A stretch of 64,000 bases of DNA from Variovorax sp. OV700 (GTDB taxonomy: Bacteria > Pseudomonadota > Gammaproteobacteria > Burkholderiales > Burkholderiaceae_C), in assembly GCF_900099805.1 (NCBI RefSeq), contig NZ_FNDR01000011.1, positions 62,001-126,000 on the forward strand. Reading direction: 5' to 3'. Of this stretch, positions 8,377 to 16,544 are shown piece after piece (position 1 is the first letter of the stretch; each line of letters opens with the position of its first letter). Position numbers and translations under genes: made by a program. Below the pieces are notes generated by a model, which saw only the letters and a program-made list of their open reading frames with translations, did no database searches and was not told the origin of the DNA.

Positions 8377-10079
8377 GGTCGTCCACGGGGGGCAACGGGG
8401 CTTGAACGCTCCGTAAAGTTGGGTAAACCCGGCGTCCGGATGTCAACCGGGGGTGCCGCGAAAAGCATGGGGCCAGCCGGTGCATCGGCAGGCGGCGTAG
8501 TCATGCTTTCCTCGAGGATGGCAGGAAGGTTGCAGCCGGCCAGCTCCGCATTGTCCGCGCGCGCCCGCGCCAGGATTTCGCCGGCCAGCTGGTGCAGCTG
8601 AAAGGTCGAAGCCCGGATGCGCGCCTTGAAGGCGGCGTCATCCAGACGCTGGTCCTTGAGGCTGCGGTTGAGTTCGGCGAACCACGGCATGGCGGCCTGG
8701 TCGAGCATGACCGGGGCGTTGCGCCGGGGGCTGGCGGCGGACCATGCGCGCATCAGTTGCTGCACCGCCAGGTTCAGGCGCTGGCAGTGCTGCAGCTCTT
8801 CCTTCAGGCTGCCCAGCAGCATCAGGTCGGTGAGCCGTTGCTGGAAGAAGATCTGCGAGAGCACGCCCCAGTAGTAGGCGTAGTCCCAGATCACCTTCAC
8901 CGGCAGCACTTCGGGGTCGCCGAACAGCGGGTACTGGTCCTGGTAGAGCGCCAGCGTGCTTTCGTAGAAGGAGTGGTAGATCTGGTCGTAGAGCTGCGCG
9001 CGCGCTTCGAGCGAGCGGCCCGCGCGGTCGTGCGCCACCAGGTCGGTGATGTAGGTGTTGCTGATCGCAATGAAGTCGCTGCCGGGCGAATAGAAGGGGT
9101 CGAGAAACAACCCCGCCTCGCCCGTCAACGCCCACCGCTGGCCCGAGAACACCTGCTTGCAGCCATGCGAAAAGTGCTTGAGGAAGGCAAAGTCCTGCAG
9201 CAGGTGCCGCTTGCCGTCGAGCGCGTCGAAAAGCCGCGGCTGGTAGGTGGCAAACCACTGCATGGCTTTTTCGAAGGTGTCGATGGTGTCGAGCGGATGC
9301 AGCTTCGGGTCGGCCACGATGCCCACCGAGTGCGAGCCCGAAGCCAGCGGAATCAGCCAGGCCCAGTAGCCGGCGCCCACCAGGTGGTTGGTCGAGAGCC
9401 AGCGCGCCTGGGGATCGCAGCGTCCGCGCCAGACCGTGTCGTCGCTCCATTCGTCGATGGAAATGCGCTCGCCGATGCGGAACCACACGGCGTTCACGCC
9501 GTGCGCGTTGGCCTCTGCGAGCCCGAGCTTGCGCTTGAGCAGGCTGGCGCGGCCGCACGCATCGATCAGCCAGCGCGCCTCTGCGCTGTGGGTTTCGTCG
9601 CCGCGCGACCACTCCAGGCGGTGCGGCGCATCGGCGCCCTGGGCCAGATCGACGCGGCGCACCAGCGCGGCATCGTCGAAGCGAACGCCGCGCCGCACGG
9701 CCTCCTGGGCAAGGTAGTTCTCGAAGATGCCGCGGTCGATCTGGTAGCTGGGAACGGCCAGGTAGCGGCTGGCGCCGATCTCGGTCACCTGGTCGATGTC
9801 GCGCCGGCCTTCGCTGAAGAAGAAGCGAAAGCCGAACTTGCGCAGCTGCGCGCTGTCCATGTGGGGCTTGAGGCCGAGCACCGTGTCGAAGTAGTGCGCG
9901 CCGATCTCCACCGACGATTCGCCCACCTTGTGGGCCGCGTGCGGCACCGGATGGCTGCGCCGTTCGAGCACCAGCACATCGATGTCTTCGAAGCGCTGCT
10001 TCAGCTGCAGGGCCAGGGTCAGCCCCGCGAGCCCGCCGCCCATGATCACTGCGTCACATCGTTGCGCAGTGCCGGTCAT
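8373..10079 (-). CDS. flavin-dependent halogenase-like FAD enzyme
   Basis: The 568-residue protein starts with a Rossmann FAD motif GGGLAG (residues 14-19) and has GES at 53-55, the WxWxIP signature as WAWLIP (239-244), and K81 in LRKFGFRFFF at about the place of the catalytic lysine of tryptophan/phenol halogenases. WxWxIP separates halogenases from related monooxygenases. The C-terminal half is long and helical. It lies 6 nt after the ketosynthase-like gene and overlaps the response regulator gene. The likely substrate is a polyene or aromatic chain bound to a carrier protein, which is inference. An oxidoreductase without halogenating activity is possible. Confidence 0.75.
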   Translation of the reverse strand: MTGTAQRCDAVIMGGGLAGLTLALQLKQRFEDIDVLVLERRSHPVPHAAHKVGESSVEIGAHYFDTVLGLKPHMDSAQLRKFGFRFFFSEGRRDIDQVTEIGASRYLAVPSYQIDRGIFENYLAQEAVRRGVRFDDAALVRRVDLAQGADAPHRLEWSRGDETHSAEARWLIDACGRASLLKRKLGLAEANAHGVNAVWFRIGERISIDEWSDDTVWRGRCDPQARWLSTNHLVGAGYWAWLIPLASGSHSVGIVADPKLHPLDTIDTFEKAMQWFATYQPRLFDALDGKRHLLQDFAFLKHFSHGCKQVFSGQRWALTGEAGLFLDPFYSPGSDFIAISNTYITDLVAHDRAGRSLEARAQLYDQIYHSFYESTLALYQDQYPLFGDPEVLPVKVIWDYAYYWGVLSQIFFQQRLTDLMLLGSLKEELQHCQRLNLAVQQLMRAWSAASPRRNAPVMLDQAAMPWFAELNRSLKDQRLDDAAFKARIRASTFQLHQLAGEILARARADNAELAGCNLPAILEESMTTPPADAPAGPMLFAAPPVDIRTPGLPNFTERSSPVAPRGRP

Positions 10080-10085
10080 GGAGCT

Positions 10086-10928
10086 TCAGTCCCGGATCGG
10101 CCGCAGTTGCAGCCGCAGCGAAAGGGTGGAAGAAGACAGCGGCAGCTCGAGCGGCGGCGGGTCGTCCTCCACGCGCGCCAGCGATTCGAACAGGCCGAGC
10201 GCATGGGCCATCGGATTGATGTGCACCAGCGTTTTCGCGGCATCGGAAGAAAGGGGCGCCGGCACGCCGCCGTCGTTTTCTTGCAGCGACCAATCGAGCG
10301 AGGCCACGGTGCGCGCAGTGCGCTCGGGCGCGATCACCAGCGCCACGGCCAGGAGGCCCTGGCTGTCGGTCACGGAGGTCAGCGCACCCACAGTGGGCGT
10401 GTCGTAGCCCACCAGCAGCACCGGCGACTGGTCGGCCGCGCATTGGACCGCCGCTTCGAGCAGGCCGGCGGCAAAGCTGTTTTCGTAGGCCGAGACGGAG
10501 TTGCTGGCCGCCATGCAGCCGGTGCCGATGGTCCAGTAGCCCACGGCCGCGTTGTGCACCGAGTTGTGAAAGCGCGTGGGCGAGAGCACCGTGGGATCGG
10601 TGGCCAGCGTGCTGCACATGTAGTCGTTGATCGAGAGATCGCCGTGCGCCGACACGAACACGCAGGGCACGTCGGCGGCATTGCGGCCCGAGCCCGCCAT
10701 CGAGGCGGCGGCCACCTCGAGCGCGAGGGCCACGGTGTCGGGCGCGCGGCGGCGCTCGGCGGGCGCCAGCACCTGGGGCGACGGGCGCTTGGCGGGCGGA
10801 TCGGCCAGCGTGCCTTCGCCGCGGAAGGCGGCGCGGGCGGCGTCCCATCCCGGCAGGGTGGGCGTCCAGAAGGCGGGGCCTTCGATGTAGAGAGTCGGGG
10901 GCTTCGGAGCCTGGTGGGTGACGGTCAT
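10086..10928 (-). CDS. ketosynthase-like chain-length factor (aryl-polyene type)
   Basis: The 280-residue protein matches the short ketoacyl-synthase N-terminal family (Ketoacyl-synt_2) found in aryl polyene clusters. Visible are FHNSVHNAAVGYW (120-132) and GTGCMAASNS (136-145). It lacks the two catalytic histidine motifs of a full ketosynthase, so it is probably a non-catalytic partner that shapes chain length. Its ATG overlaps the stop of the ketosynthase gene (10925-10928), as expected for a heterodimer made in equal amounts. Confidence 0.8.
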   Translation of the reverse strand: MTVTHQAPKPPTLYIEGPAFWTPTLPGWDAARAAFRGEGTLADPPAKRPSPQVLAPAERRRAPDTVALALEVAAASMAGSGRNAADVPCVFVSAHGDLSINDYMCSTLATDPTVLSPTRFHNSVHNAAVGYWTIGTGCMAASNSVSAYENSFAAGLLEAAVQCAADQSPVLLVGYDTPTVGALTSVTDSQGLLAVALVIAPERTARTVASLDWSLQENDGGVPAPLSSDAAKTLVHINPMAHALGLFESLARVEDDPPPLELPLSSSTLSLRLQLRPIRD

Positions 10929-12127
10929 ACCGCAGCCTTGCCGAACACCAGCGAGCAGTTATTGCCGCCGAAGCCGAAAGAGTTGGTCAGCGCGTAGCGA
11001 ACCTCGCCGTGCGCGGGCTGCAGCCTGATCTGCGGCCCGAAGCCCGCGTCGAGCTGGTTCGTGTTCACGGTGCCCGGCATCAGGCCGCGTTCGATGGCCA
11101 GGAGGCTGATCACCGATTCGACGATGCCCGCCGCGCCCAGCGTGTGGCCCATGAAGCCCTTGGTCGAGCTGGCATGGGTGCGCGCCGGGAAGCGCCGCGC
11201 CACCAGCGCGCCTTCGACCTCGTCGTTCTTCTGGCTCGCCGTGCCGTGCATGTTGATGTAGTCGATGGCGTCGGGCGCCAGGCCCGCGCGTGCCAGCGCC
11301 TCGTCCAGCGCCCGTTCGGCGCCCAAACCTTCGGGGTGCGGCGTGGACATGTGGTGCGCATCGCTGGCTTCGCCGTAGCCGAGCAGCCGCAGCGGCGCGC
11401 CCGCCTCGTCCTGCACCCGTTCCACCAGCGCAAAGCCGGCCGCCTCGCCCAGGCTGATGCCCTTGCGGCCGGCGTCGAAGGGACGGCACGGTTCGTTCGA
11501 CACCAGCTCGAGCGAGTTGAAGCCGAACAGCACGCTGCCGCACAGCGTGTCGACCCCGCCCACCACTGCGGCGTCGGCCAGCCCGAGGCGGATCAGCCGC
11601 TCGGCCGAGGCAAACACCTTGGCGCTCGACGAGCAGGCGGTGGAAATCGTCTCGCTGGGGCCGGTGAGCCCGAGCACCTGCTGCACGAACATGGCCAGCG
11701 AATGCGGCGTATGCACCGCCGCACGGCGCTGGTTCTCGGGAAAGAGGCCATCGGCATCGAGCTGCGTGTAGGCGAGCTCGGTTTCGCCGATGCTGGACGT
11801 CGAGGTGCCCAGGATCAGCGCGATGCGCGAGGCGCCGTACCTGGCCCGCGCGGCGGCCACGGCTTCAAGAAACCCGTCCGCATGCAGGCCCAGCCAGGCG
11901 AGACGGTTGTTGCGGCAGTCCCAGGAAGCCAGGGCTTCCGGCAGGCGGATGTCTTCGAGCCCGTCGACCCGGCCGATCCACGTGGGCAGGGGCGCATCGC
12001 CGAAATCGTTGGCGCGCAGGCCGCTGCGCGAGTGAGCGAGTGCCTCGGCGAGCGGCTCCTTGCCGACGCCGACGGCCGATGTGGCCGTGAAGGCGCTGAT
12101 CTGAAGAGGAGAAATGCGGGGCGGCAC
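10925..12127 (-). CDS. beta-ketoacyl-ACP synthase (FabF/aryl-polyene type)
   Basis: This 400-residue thiolase-fold condensing enzyme has the complete catalytic triad: C165 in STACSSSAK, H294 in NMHGTASQ and H328 in FMGHTLGAAG. The family elongates acyl-ACP with malonyl-ACP. The paired chain-length factor and halogenase point to aryl-polyene-like secondary metabolism rather than housekeeping fatty acid synthesis. It is the first gene of a five-gene operon. No ACP, ketoreductase, dehydratase or ligase gene lies nearby, so these would have to come from primary metabolism or another locus. Confidence 0.88.
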   Translation of the reverse strand: MPPRISPLQISAFTATSAVGVGKEPLAEALAHSRSGLRANDFGDAPLPTWIGRVDGLEDIRLPEALASWDCRNNRLAWLGLHADGFLEAVAAARARYGASRIALILGTSTSSIGETELAYTQLDADGLFPENQRRAAVHTPHSLAMFVQQVLGLTGPSETISTACSSSAKVFASAERLIRLGLADAAVVGGVDTLCGSVLFGFNSLELVSNEPCRPFDAGRKGISLGEAAGFALVERVQDEAGAPLRLLGYGEASDAHHMSTPHPEGLGAERALDEALARAGLAPDAIDYINMHGTASQKNDEVEGALVARRFPARTHASSTKGFMGHTLGAAGIVESVISLLAIERGLMPGTVNTNQLDAGFGPQIRLQPAHGEVRYALTNSFGFGGNNCSLVFGKAAV

Positions 12128-12148
12128 GTTGCTTGTTGGTTGGCAGGC

Positions 12149-12202
12149 GGAAGGTGAAAAACGCTTTTGTATCAGCGAGGCGAAAGGTAACCGGAAAGGT
12201 AA
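12149..12202 (-). promoter_or_regulatory. direct repeats upstream of the ketosynthase operon (possible response-regulator site)
   Basis: GAAAGGTAA occurs twice exactly (12182-12190 and 12194-12202, 12-bp period). A weaker copy, GGAAGGTGA, lies at 12149-12157, 33 bp from the first exact copy. OmpR-family regulators typically bind tandem direct repeats with about one helical turn spacing, and the operon encodes such a regulator. The repeats sit 22-75 bp before the first start codon. Regulation by the operon's own regulator is inference. Confidence 0.45.
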
Positions 12203-12271
12203 ACGAATTGTGAAAGCCTACCAGTTGAGCGGGCCGGGCCGCGTCAGCTCTTTTCCTATAAGGCCCGTGCT

Positions 12272-13639
12272 CTATTGACGCTCGGCGGGGCCTGTGGTCG
12301 TGGTGATGCGGGCGGCCAGCGCCACCAGCAGCAGCACCGGCACGCCCAGGAGGGCGGTGGCGGTGAAGAACTGGGCGTAGCCGTAGGCGTCGACGAACAC
12401 GCCGGAGTAGCCGGCAATGAACTTCGGCAGCAACAGCATCAGCGAGCTGAACAGGGCGTACTGCGTGGCCGAGTAGCTGATGTTCGTGAGGCTCGACAGG
12501 TAGGCGATGAAAGCCGCCGAGGCAATGCCGCCGGCCAGGTTGTCGGCCGACACCACCGCGATCAGCGCCGTCAGGTCGTGCCCGCGCGAGGCCAGCCAGG
12601 CAAAAAGCAGGTTGCTCGCGGCGCTGAGCACCGCGCCCAGCATGAGCACGCGCATCACGCCCAAGCGCATCGACAGCACGCCGCCCACGAAGGCGCCCGC
12701 CAGCGTCATGACCACGCCATAGATCTTGCTCACCGTGGCCACTTCGTCCTTGGTGAAGCCCATGTCCACGTAGAACGGGTTGGCCATGATGCCCATCACT
12801 ACGTCGCTGATGCGGTAGATCGCAATCAGCGAGAGGATCAGCGCGGCCTGCCACTTGTAGCGGCGGATGAAGTCCGCAAAGGGCTCGATCAGCACGCTTT
12901 GCAGCCATTCGGCGGCATTCTTCGCCTTGGGCAGCACGCGCCGCACGGGCTCGGGCGACAGCAGCACCGTGAGCACGCCGACCGCCATCGAGGCCGCCAT
13001 CACCAGGTAGGCCGTTTTCCAGGCGCCGTTCTGGTAGGCCGCAGCGCCGGTGACGGCCGCCGCCGGAGCCACCTCGGCCCAGGCCGCGACCCACAGCACG
13101 CCGGCGCCGGCCCAGATCATCGCGAGCCGGTAGCCGGTTTGGTAGGCGGCGGCGAGCGCGGCTTGCTTGCGCGTTTCGGCCGACTCGATGCGGAAGGCGT
13201 CGAGCGCGATGTCCTGCGTGGCCGAACCGAAGGCCACCAGCAGTGCGCACCAGATCAGCGGCGTAAGGCCGTTGCGGGGGTCGTTGAGCGCCATGCCGAC
13301 CAGCCCCACGATCACCAGCGCCTGCGCCAGCAGCAGCCAGCCGCGCCGGCGCCCGAGCAGCGTTGTGAGCGGCGGCAGCGGCAGCCGGTCGACCAGCGGC
13401 GCCCAGACCCACTTGAAGCCGTAGGCCAGGCCGACCCAGCTCAGGTAGCCGATGGTGGTGCGGTCGATGCCCGCCTCGCGCAGCCGAAAGCTCAGCGTGC
13501 CCAGCACCAGCAGCAGCGGCAGCCCGGCGGAAAAGCCGAGTGCCAGCATGCGCAGGGTGGCGGGCTCGAGATAGACCTTCAGCGCGTCGCGCCAGGGCAG
13601 GGAGGGGGCGGTGGAAGTTTCGGCGGGCTGGGCAGACAT
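12272..13639 (-). CDS. ampG: AmpG-like muropeptide MFS permease
   Basis: The 455-residue protein has about 12-14 hydrophobic segments and AmpG-type motifs: LGFSAGLPLLLV near the N-terminus, YLSWVGLAYGFKWVWAPLVD, and GSATQDIALDAFR around residue 150. AmpG imports anhydro-muropeptides from the periplasm for cell-wall recycling and feeds beta-lactamase induction signals where these exist. Starts at 13639 (MSAQPAE) or 13657 (MDNPWLM) are both plausible. It is divergent from the M48 protease gene. No ampR or beta-lactamase gene is nearby. Confidence 0.9.
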   Translation of the reverse strand: MSAQPAETSTAPSLPWRDALKVYLEPATLRMLALGFSAGLPLLLVLGTLSFRLREAGIDRTTIGYLSWVGLAYGFKWVWAPLVDRLPLPPLTTLLGRRRGWLLLAQALVIVGLVGMALNDPRNGLTPLIWCALLVAFGSATQDIALDAFRIESAETRKQAALAAAYQTGYRLAMIWAGAGVLWVAAWAEVAPAAAVTGAAAYQNGAWKTAYLVMAASMAVGVLTVLLSPEPVRRVLPKAKNAAEWLQSVLIEPFADFIRRYKWQAALILSLIAIYRISDVVMGIMANPFYVDMGFTKDEVATVSKIYGVVMTLAGAFVGGVLSMRLGVMRVLMLGAVLSAASNLLFAWLASRGHDLTALIAVVSADNLAGGIASAAFIAYLSSLTNISYSATQYALFSSLMLLLPKFIAGYSGVFVDAYGYAQFFTATALLGVPVLLLVALAARITTTTGPAERQ

Positions 13640-13715
13640 GAGCCACGGATTGTCCATGAGGGCGCGCCTGGCGCCGAGCCGTCTTTTTGTCGGCAATTGT
13701 TCCTATGATCCGCGC

Positions 13716-14579
13716 ATGTGCACACGATGCGAGCCTCTCCCTCCTTCCGCGGCCTTGGCTTTCCGCGCCTCGGCTTGGCAGCCGCGGCGGGCTTTTTTGC
13801 TTGCGGCGGCCGGCGCGGTGCTCACCGGGCCGGCGCTGGCGCAGGTGAACGTGGGCAATGCATCGATGGTACGCAATCTGGTGCCGGCCGACCGCATCGA
13901 GGCCGCCGGCGTGCAGCAGTACGGCCAGTTGCTCGAAAAGGCGCGCGCCAAGGGGGCGCTTGCCGGCGACGGCAACGCGCAGCTGCAGCGGCTGCGCACC
14001 ATCGCGAACCGCCTGATTCCCTTCGCCACGCCGTGGAACACGCGGGCGCGCCAATGGAAATGGGAGGTCAACCTCATCGGCAGCAAGCAGATCAACGCCT
14101 TCTGCATGCCCGGCGGCAAGATCGCTTTCTTCACCGGCATCCTGGAGCAGCTCAAGCTCAGCGACGACGAGGTTGCGATGGTGATGGGACATGAGATGGC
14201 CCATGCGCTGCGCGAGCATGCGCGTGCCCGCCTGGCCAAGAGCGCCGGCACCGGCGCCGCGCTCTCCATCGGTGCGCAGCTGCTGGGCCTCGGCCAGATG
14301 GGCGACCTGGCGGCCCGTGCCGGCACGCAGCTGCTCACGCTGAAGTTCAGCCGCGGCGACGAGACCGAGGCCGATCTCGTGGGCCTGGAGCTCGCGGCTC
14401 GCGCGGGCTACGACCCCCAGGCCTCGGTGTCGCTCTGGAAGAAGATGGCCGCGGCGTCCAAGAACCAGGGCGGGCTGAGTTTCCTGTCTACGCACCCGAG
14501 CGGGCCGGATCGGATCCAGCAGCTCGAAGCCAATCTGCCGAAGGTGGAGAAGCTTTACAGGGAAGCCAAGCGGGGCTGA
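13716..14579 (+). CDS. M48-family secreted metalloprotease
   Basis: The 287-residue protein has an export signal with RR before a hydrophobic core (PRRAFLLAAAGAVL, about 24-37) and a likely cut after ALA. The zinc motif is HEMAH (H159, E160, H163), with the third ligand in the later ETEADLVG segment. This matches the BepA/LoiP/YcaL-like periplasmic group that degrades misassembled outer-membrane proteins. The start at 13716 (MCTRCEPL) is chosen because it directly precedes the signal and lies outside the divergent ampG gene. A palindromic repeat follows. Confidence 0.88.
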   Translation: MCTRCEPLPPSAALAFRASAWQPRRAFLLAAAGAVLTGPALAQVNVGNASMVRNLVPADRIEAAGVQQYGQLLEKARAKGALAGDGNAQLQRLRTIANRLIPFATPWNTRARQWKWEVNLIGSKQINAFCMPGGKIAFFTGILEQLKLSDDEVAMVMGHEMAHALREHARARLAKSAGTGAALSIGAQLLGLGQMGDLAARAGTQLLTLKFSRGDETEADLVGLELAARAGYDPQASVSLWKKMAAASKNQGGLSFLSTHPSGPDRIQQLEANLPKVEKLYREAKRG

Positions 14580-14617
14580 CCACCTCTTCTAAAAGAGAGC
14601 GGGACTGACTGTCTGAC

Positions 14618-14730
14618 TCCCTCTCCCTCCGGGAGAGGGCGGGGGTGAGGGCAGCAGCCTTCATATATGAGCCGCGCTTCATCGGCGGCACGGAGCCCTC
14701 ACCCCAACCCTCTCCCAGAGGGAGAGGGAG
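14618..14730. repeat. REP-type palindromic repeat, copy A
   Basis: Two arms of about 35 bp (CTCCCTCTCCCTCCGGGAGA... at 14618-14652 and its inverse at 14696-14730) flank a core. The core, read on the minus strand at 14671-14691, includes GTGCCGCCGATGAAGCGCGG. The same core and arms occur in inverted orientation at 36999-37112. Such intergenic elements usually act as transcript-end hairpins. This one separates the M48 gene from the nitrogen locus and lies just upstream of the sigma-54 promoter. Confidence 0.8.
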
Positions 14731-14771
14731 TAATTCCTCCACCACGGCGTTGAAAGAGGGTCGATCGCCCC

Positions 14772-14787
14772 TGGCACATTGCTTGCA
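14772..14787 (+). promoter_or_regulatory. sigma-54 (RpoN) -24/-12 promoter of the allophanate hydrolase operon
   Basis: TGGCAC-N5-TTGCA is an exact match to the sigma-54 consensus, with GG at 14773-14774 and GC at 14785-14786 in canonical spacing. Transcription would start near 14797. The same element lies upstream of the BMP-type operon at 19599. Sigma-54 control is typical of nitrogen assimilation and needs an enhancer-binding activator such as NtrC; I did not see a clear NtrC site. Confidence 0.75.
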
Positions 14788-14793
14788 TCTCGA

Positions 14794-14805
14794 CTTGTAC
14801 ACAAG
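14794..14805. promoter_or_regulatory. candidate GntR/FCD operator 1
   Basis: CTTGTACACAAG (arms CTTGT/ACAAG) lies 6 nt after the sigma-54 -12 element and covers the expected transcription start, so a bound repressor would block initiation. It matches CTTGTATCCAAG before the second operon at 10 of 12 positions and resembles known FCD-type GntR operators (TTGTNNACAA). The likely ligand protein is the regulator encoded at 25814. Confidence 0.6.
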
Positions 14806-14820
14806 TTTGGATGCCTGATG

Positions 14821-16527
14821 ATGGTGCATGAAAAAAACGGATCGGCCGCCGCAGCTTGGATCGCGCGCTTTGCGCAGCCCATGCCCGGCGCGGACACCGG
14901 CAGCGGCCCGCTCGCCGGCCTGCGCTTTGCCGTCAAGGACAACATCGACGTGGCAGGCGTGTCCACTACGGCCGCCTGTCCGACCTTCGACCGCCGGCCC
15001 TCGGCCCATGCGGCGGTGGTGCAGAAACTGCTCGATGCCGGTGCATCGCTGCTCGGCAAGACCAACCTCGACCAGTTCGCCTGCGGCCTGAACGGCACCC
15101 GCTCTCCTTATGGCGAAGTGCCCAATGCCTTCGATCCGCGCTACGTCTCGGGCGGCTCCAGTTCGGGTTCGGCCTACGTGGTGGCCGCGGGCGAGGTCGA
15201 CTTCGCGCTCGGCACCGACACCGCCGGCTCGGGCCGCGTGCCTGCCGGGCTCAACAACATCGTCGGCATCAAGCCTTCGCGCGGCTTGCTGAGCGCCTTC
15301 GGCGTGGTGCCTGCCGCCCAGAGTGCGGACTGCGTGTCGATCTTCGCGCGCACCGTGGCCCTGGCCGTCGACGTGCTCCTGGCGGCTGCCGGACCCGACG
15401 CGCGCGACCCCTATTCGCGCGAGCTCGCGCTGCGCAGCGACCCCTTCCCCTCGGCCTTCCGGTTCGGCGTGCCCGACACGCTGAGCTTCTTCGGCGACAG
15501 CGTGGCCGAAGAAGCCTTCCGCGATGCGCAGGCGCGGCTTGTCGCGCTCGGCGGCACGGCAGTGACCATTCCCTACGCGCCGCTGGCCGAAGCCGCCGCG
15601 CTGCTCTATGAAAGCGCGCTGGTGGCCGAGCGCTATGCCGCGGTGCGCGAGTTCTTCGATGCGCACGGCTCCCAGGTGATCGAACCGGTGCGCGGCATTC
15701 TCGAGAGCGGCCGCGGCTACGACGCTGCCGACGTGTTCGAGGCGCAAACCCGGTTGCGCGCATTCGCGCAGCAGGCTGAGCCGATGTGGCGCGGCATCGA
15801 CGTACTGCTGGTGCCGACCGCGCCCACACACTACACGCGCGAACAGATGCGCGCCGACCCGGTCGTGCTCAATCGCAACCTTGGCGCGTACACCAACTTC
15901 GTCAACCTGCTCGACTACGCCGCCATCTCGGTGCCCAGCGCGATCCGCGCCGACGGCCTGCCCTTCGGCATCACCCTGATCGGCCCCTGCGGCAGCGATC
16001 TCGCACTGGCCGATCTGGGCCAGCGCTATCACCACGCCACGGGCCTTCCGCAGGGCGCCACGGGATTGCCGCTGCCCGAACCGAAGCCCGTGCCGGGCCT
16101 GGGTGCTCCGGCGGTGCAGACCATGGCCATTGCGGTGGTCGGCGCGCATCTTTCGGGCATGCCGCTCAACGCGCAGCTCACCGAACGCGGCGCCAAGCTG
16201 CTGCGCGCCACCACCACTTCGCCCCGCTACAGCCTGCATGCCTTGCCGGGCACCGTGCCGCCCAAGCCGGGGCTGCAGCGCAGCGCCACCGGCGGAACGG
16301 CCATCGTGCTCGAAGTGTGGTCCGTTCCCCTCGCGCAGGTCGGCAGCTTCCTGGCCCTGATTCCGCCCCCGCTGGGCCTGGGCAGCGTCGAACTCGAGGA
16401 CGGCAGCTGGGTGCACGGCTTCATCTGCGAAGGCCATGCACTGGCCAATGCGGAAGACGTGAGCCGCCACGGCGGCTGGCGCGCCTACATCGCGAGCCGC
16501 ACCGCTTCCCAAGCCATTCCAACCTGA
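14821..16527 (+). CDS. atzF: allophanate hydrolase
   Basis: Allophanate hydrolase splits allophanate (urea-1-carboxylate) into ammonia and CO2, the last step of urea, biuret and cyanuric acid degradation. The 568-residue protein has an amidase-signature domain with K39 (FAVKDNIDV), cis-Ser in GGSSSG (112-117) and nucleophile S137 in GTDTAGSGR. The C-terminal domain of about 130 residues (from PAVQTMAIAVVGAHLSG) is typical of AtzF/DUR1-type allophanate hydrolases. An ATG at 14818 is an equal start. It is first in an operon with an ABC importer and an AtzH-like gene, under a sigma-54 promoter. Confidence 0.92.
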   Translation: MVHEKNGSAAAAWIARFAQPMPGADTGSGPLAGLRFAVKDNIDVAGVSTTAACPTFDRRPSAHAAVVQKLLDAGASLLGKTNLDQFACGLNGTRSPYGEVPNAFDPRYVSGGSSSGSAYVVAAGEVDFALGTDTAGSGRVPAGLNNIVGIKPSRGLLSAFGVVPAAQSADCVSIFARTVALAVDVLLAAAGPDARDPYSRELALRSDPFPSAFRFGVPDTLSFFGDSVAEEAFRDAQARLVALGGTAVTIPYAPLAEAAALLYESALVAERYAAVREFFDAHGSQVIEPVRGILESGRGYDAADVFEAQTRLRAFAQQAEPMWRGIDVLLVPTAPTHYTREQMRADPVVLNRNLGAYTNFVNLLDYAAISVPSAIRADGLPFGITLIGPCGSDLALADLGQRYHHATGLPQGATGLPLPEPKPVPGLGAPAVQTMAIAVVGAHLSGMPLNAQLTERGAKLLRATTTSPRYSLHALPGTVPPKPGLQRSATGGTAIVLEVWSVPLAQVGSFLALIPPPLGLGSVELEDGSWVHGFICEGHALANAEDVSRHGGWRAYIASRTASQAIPT

Positions 16528-16544
16528 CCGATCGAGGAGTCTTC

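Noticed and set aside
12272..13639. AmpG-like gene as part of the ketosynthase operon
   Set aside because: It lies upstream on the same strand, but 144 nt including the direct repeats separate it from the ketosynthase gene, and its role in wall recycling is unrelated.
8592..14495. Very long open frames of 801 codons (plus, 8592-10997) and 876 codons (minus, 11865-14495)
   Set aside because: They lie opposite or out of frame with genes that have full catalytic motifs, and their translations are Arg/Ala/His-rich without domains.
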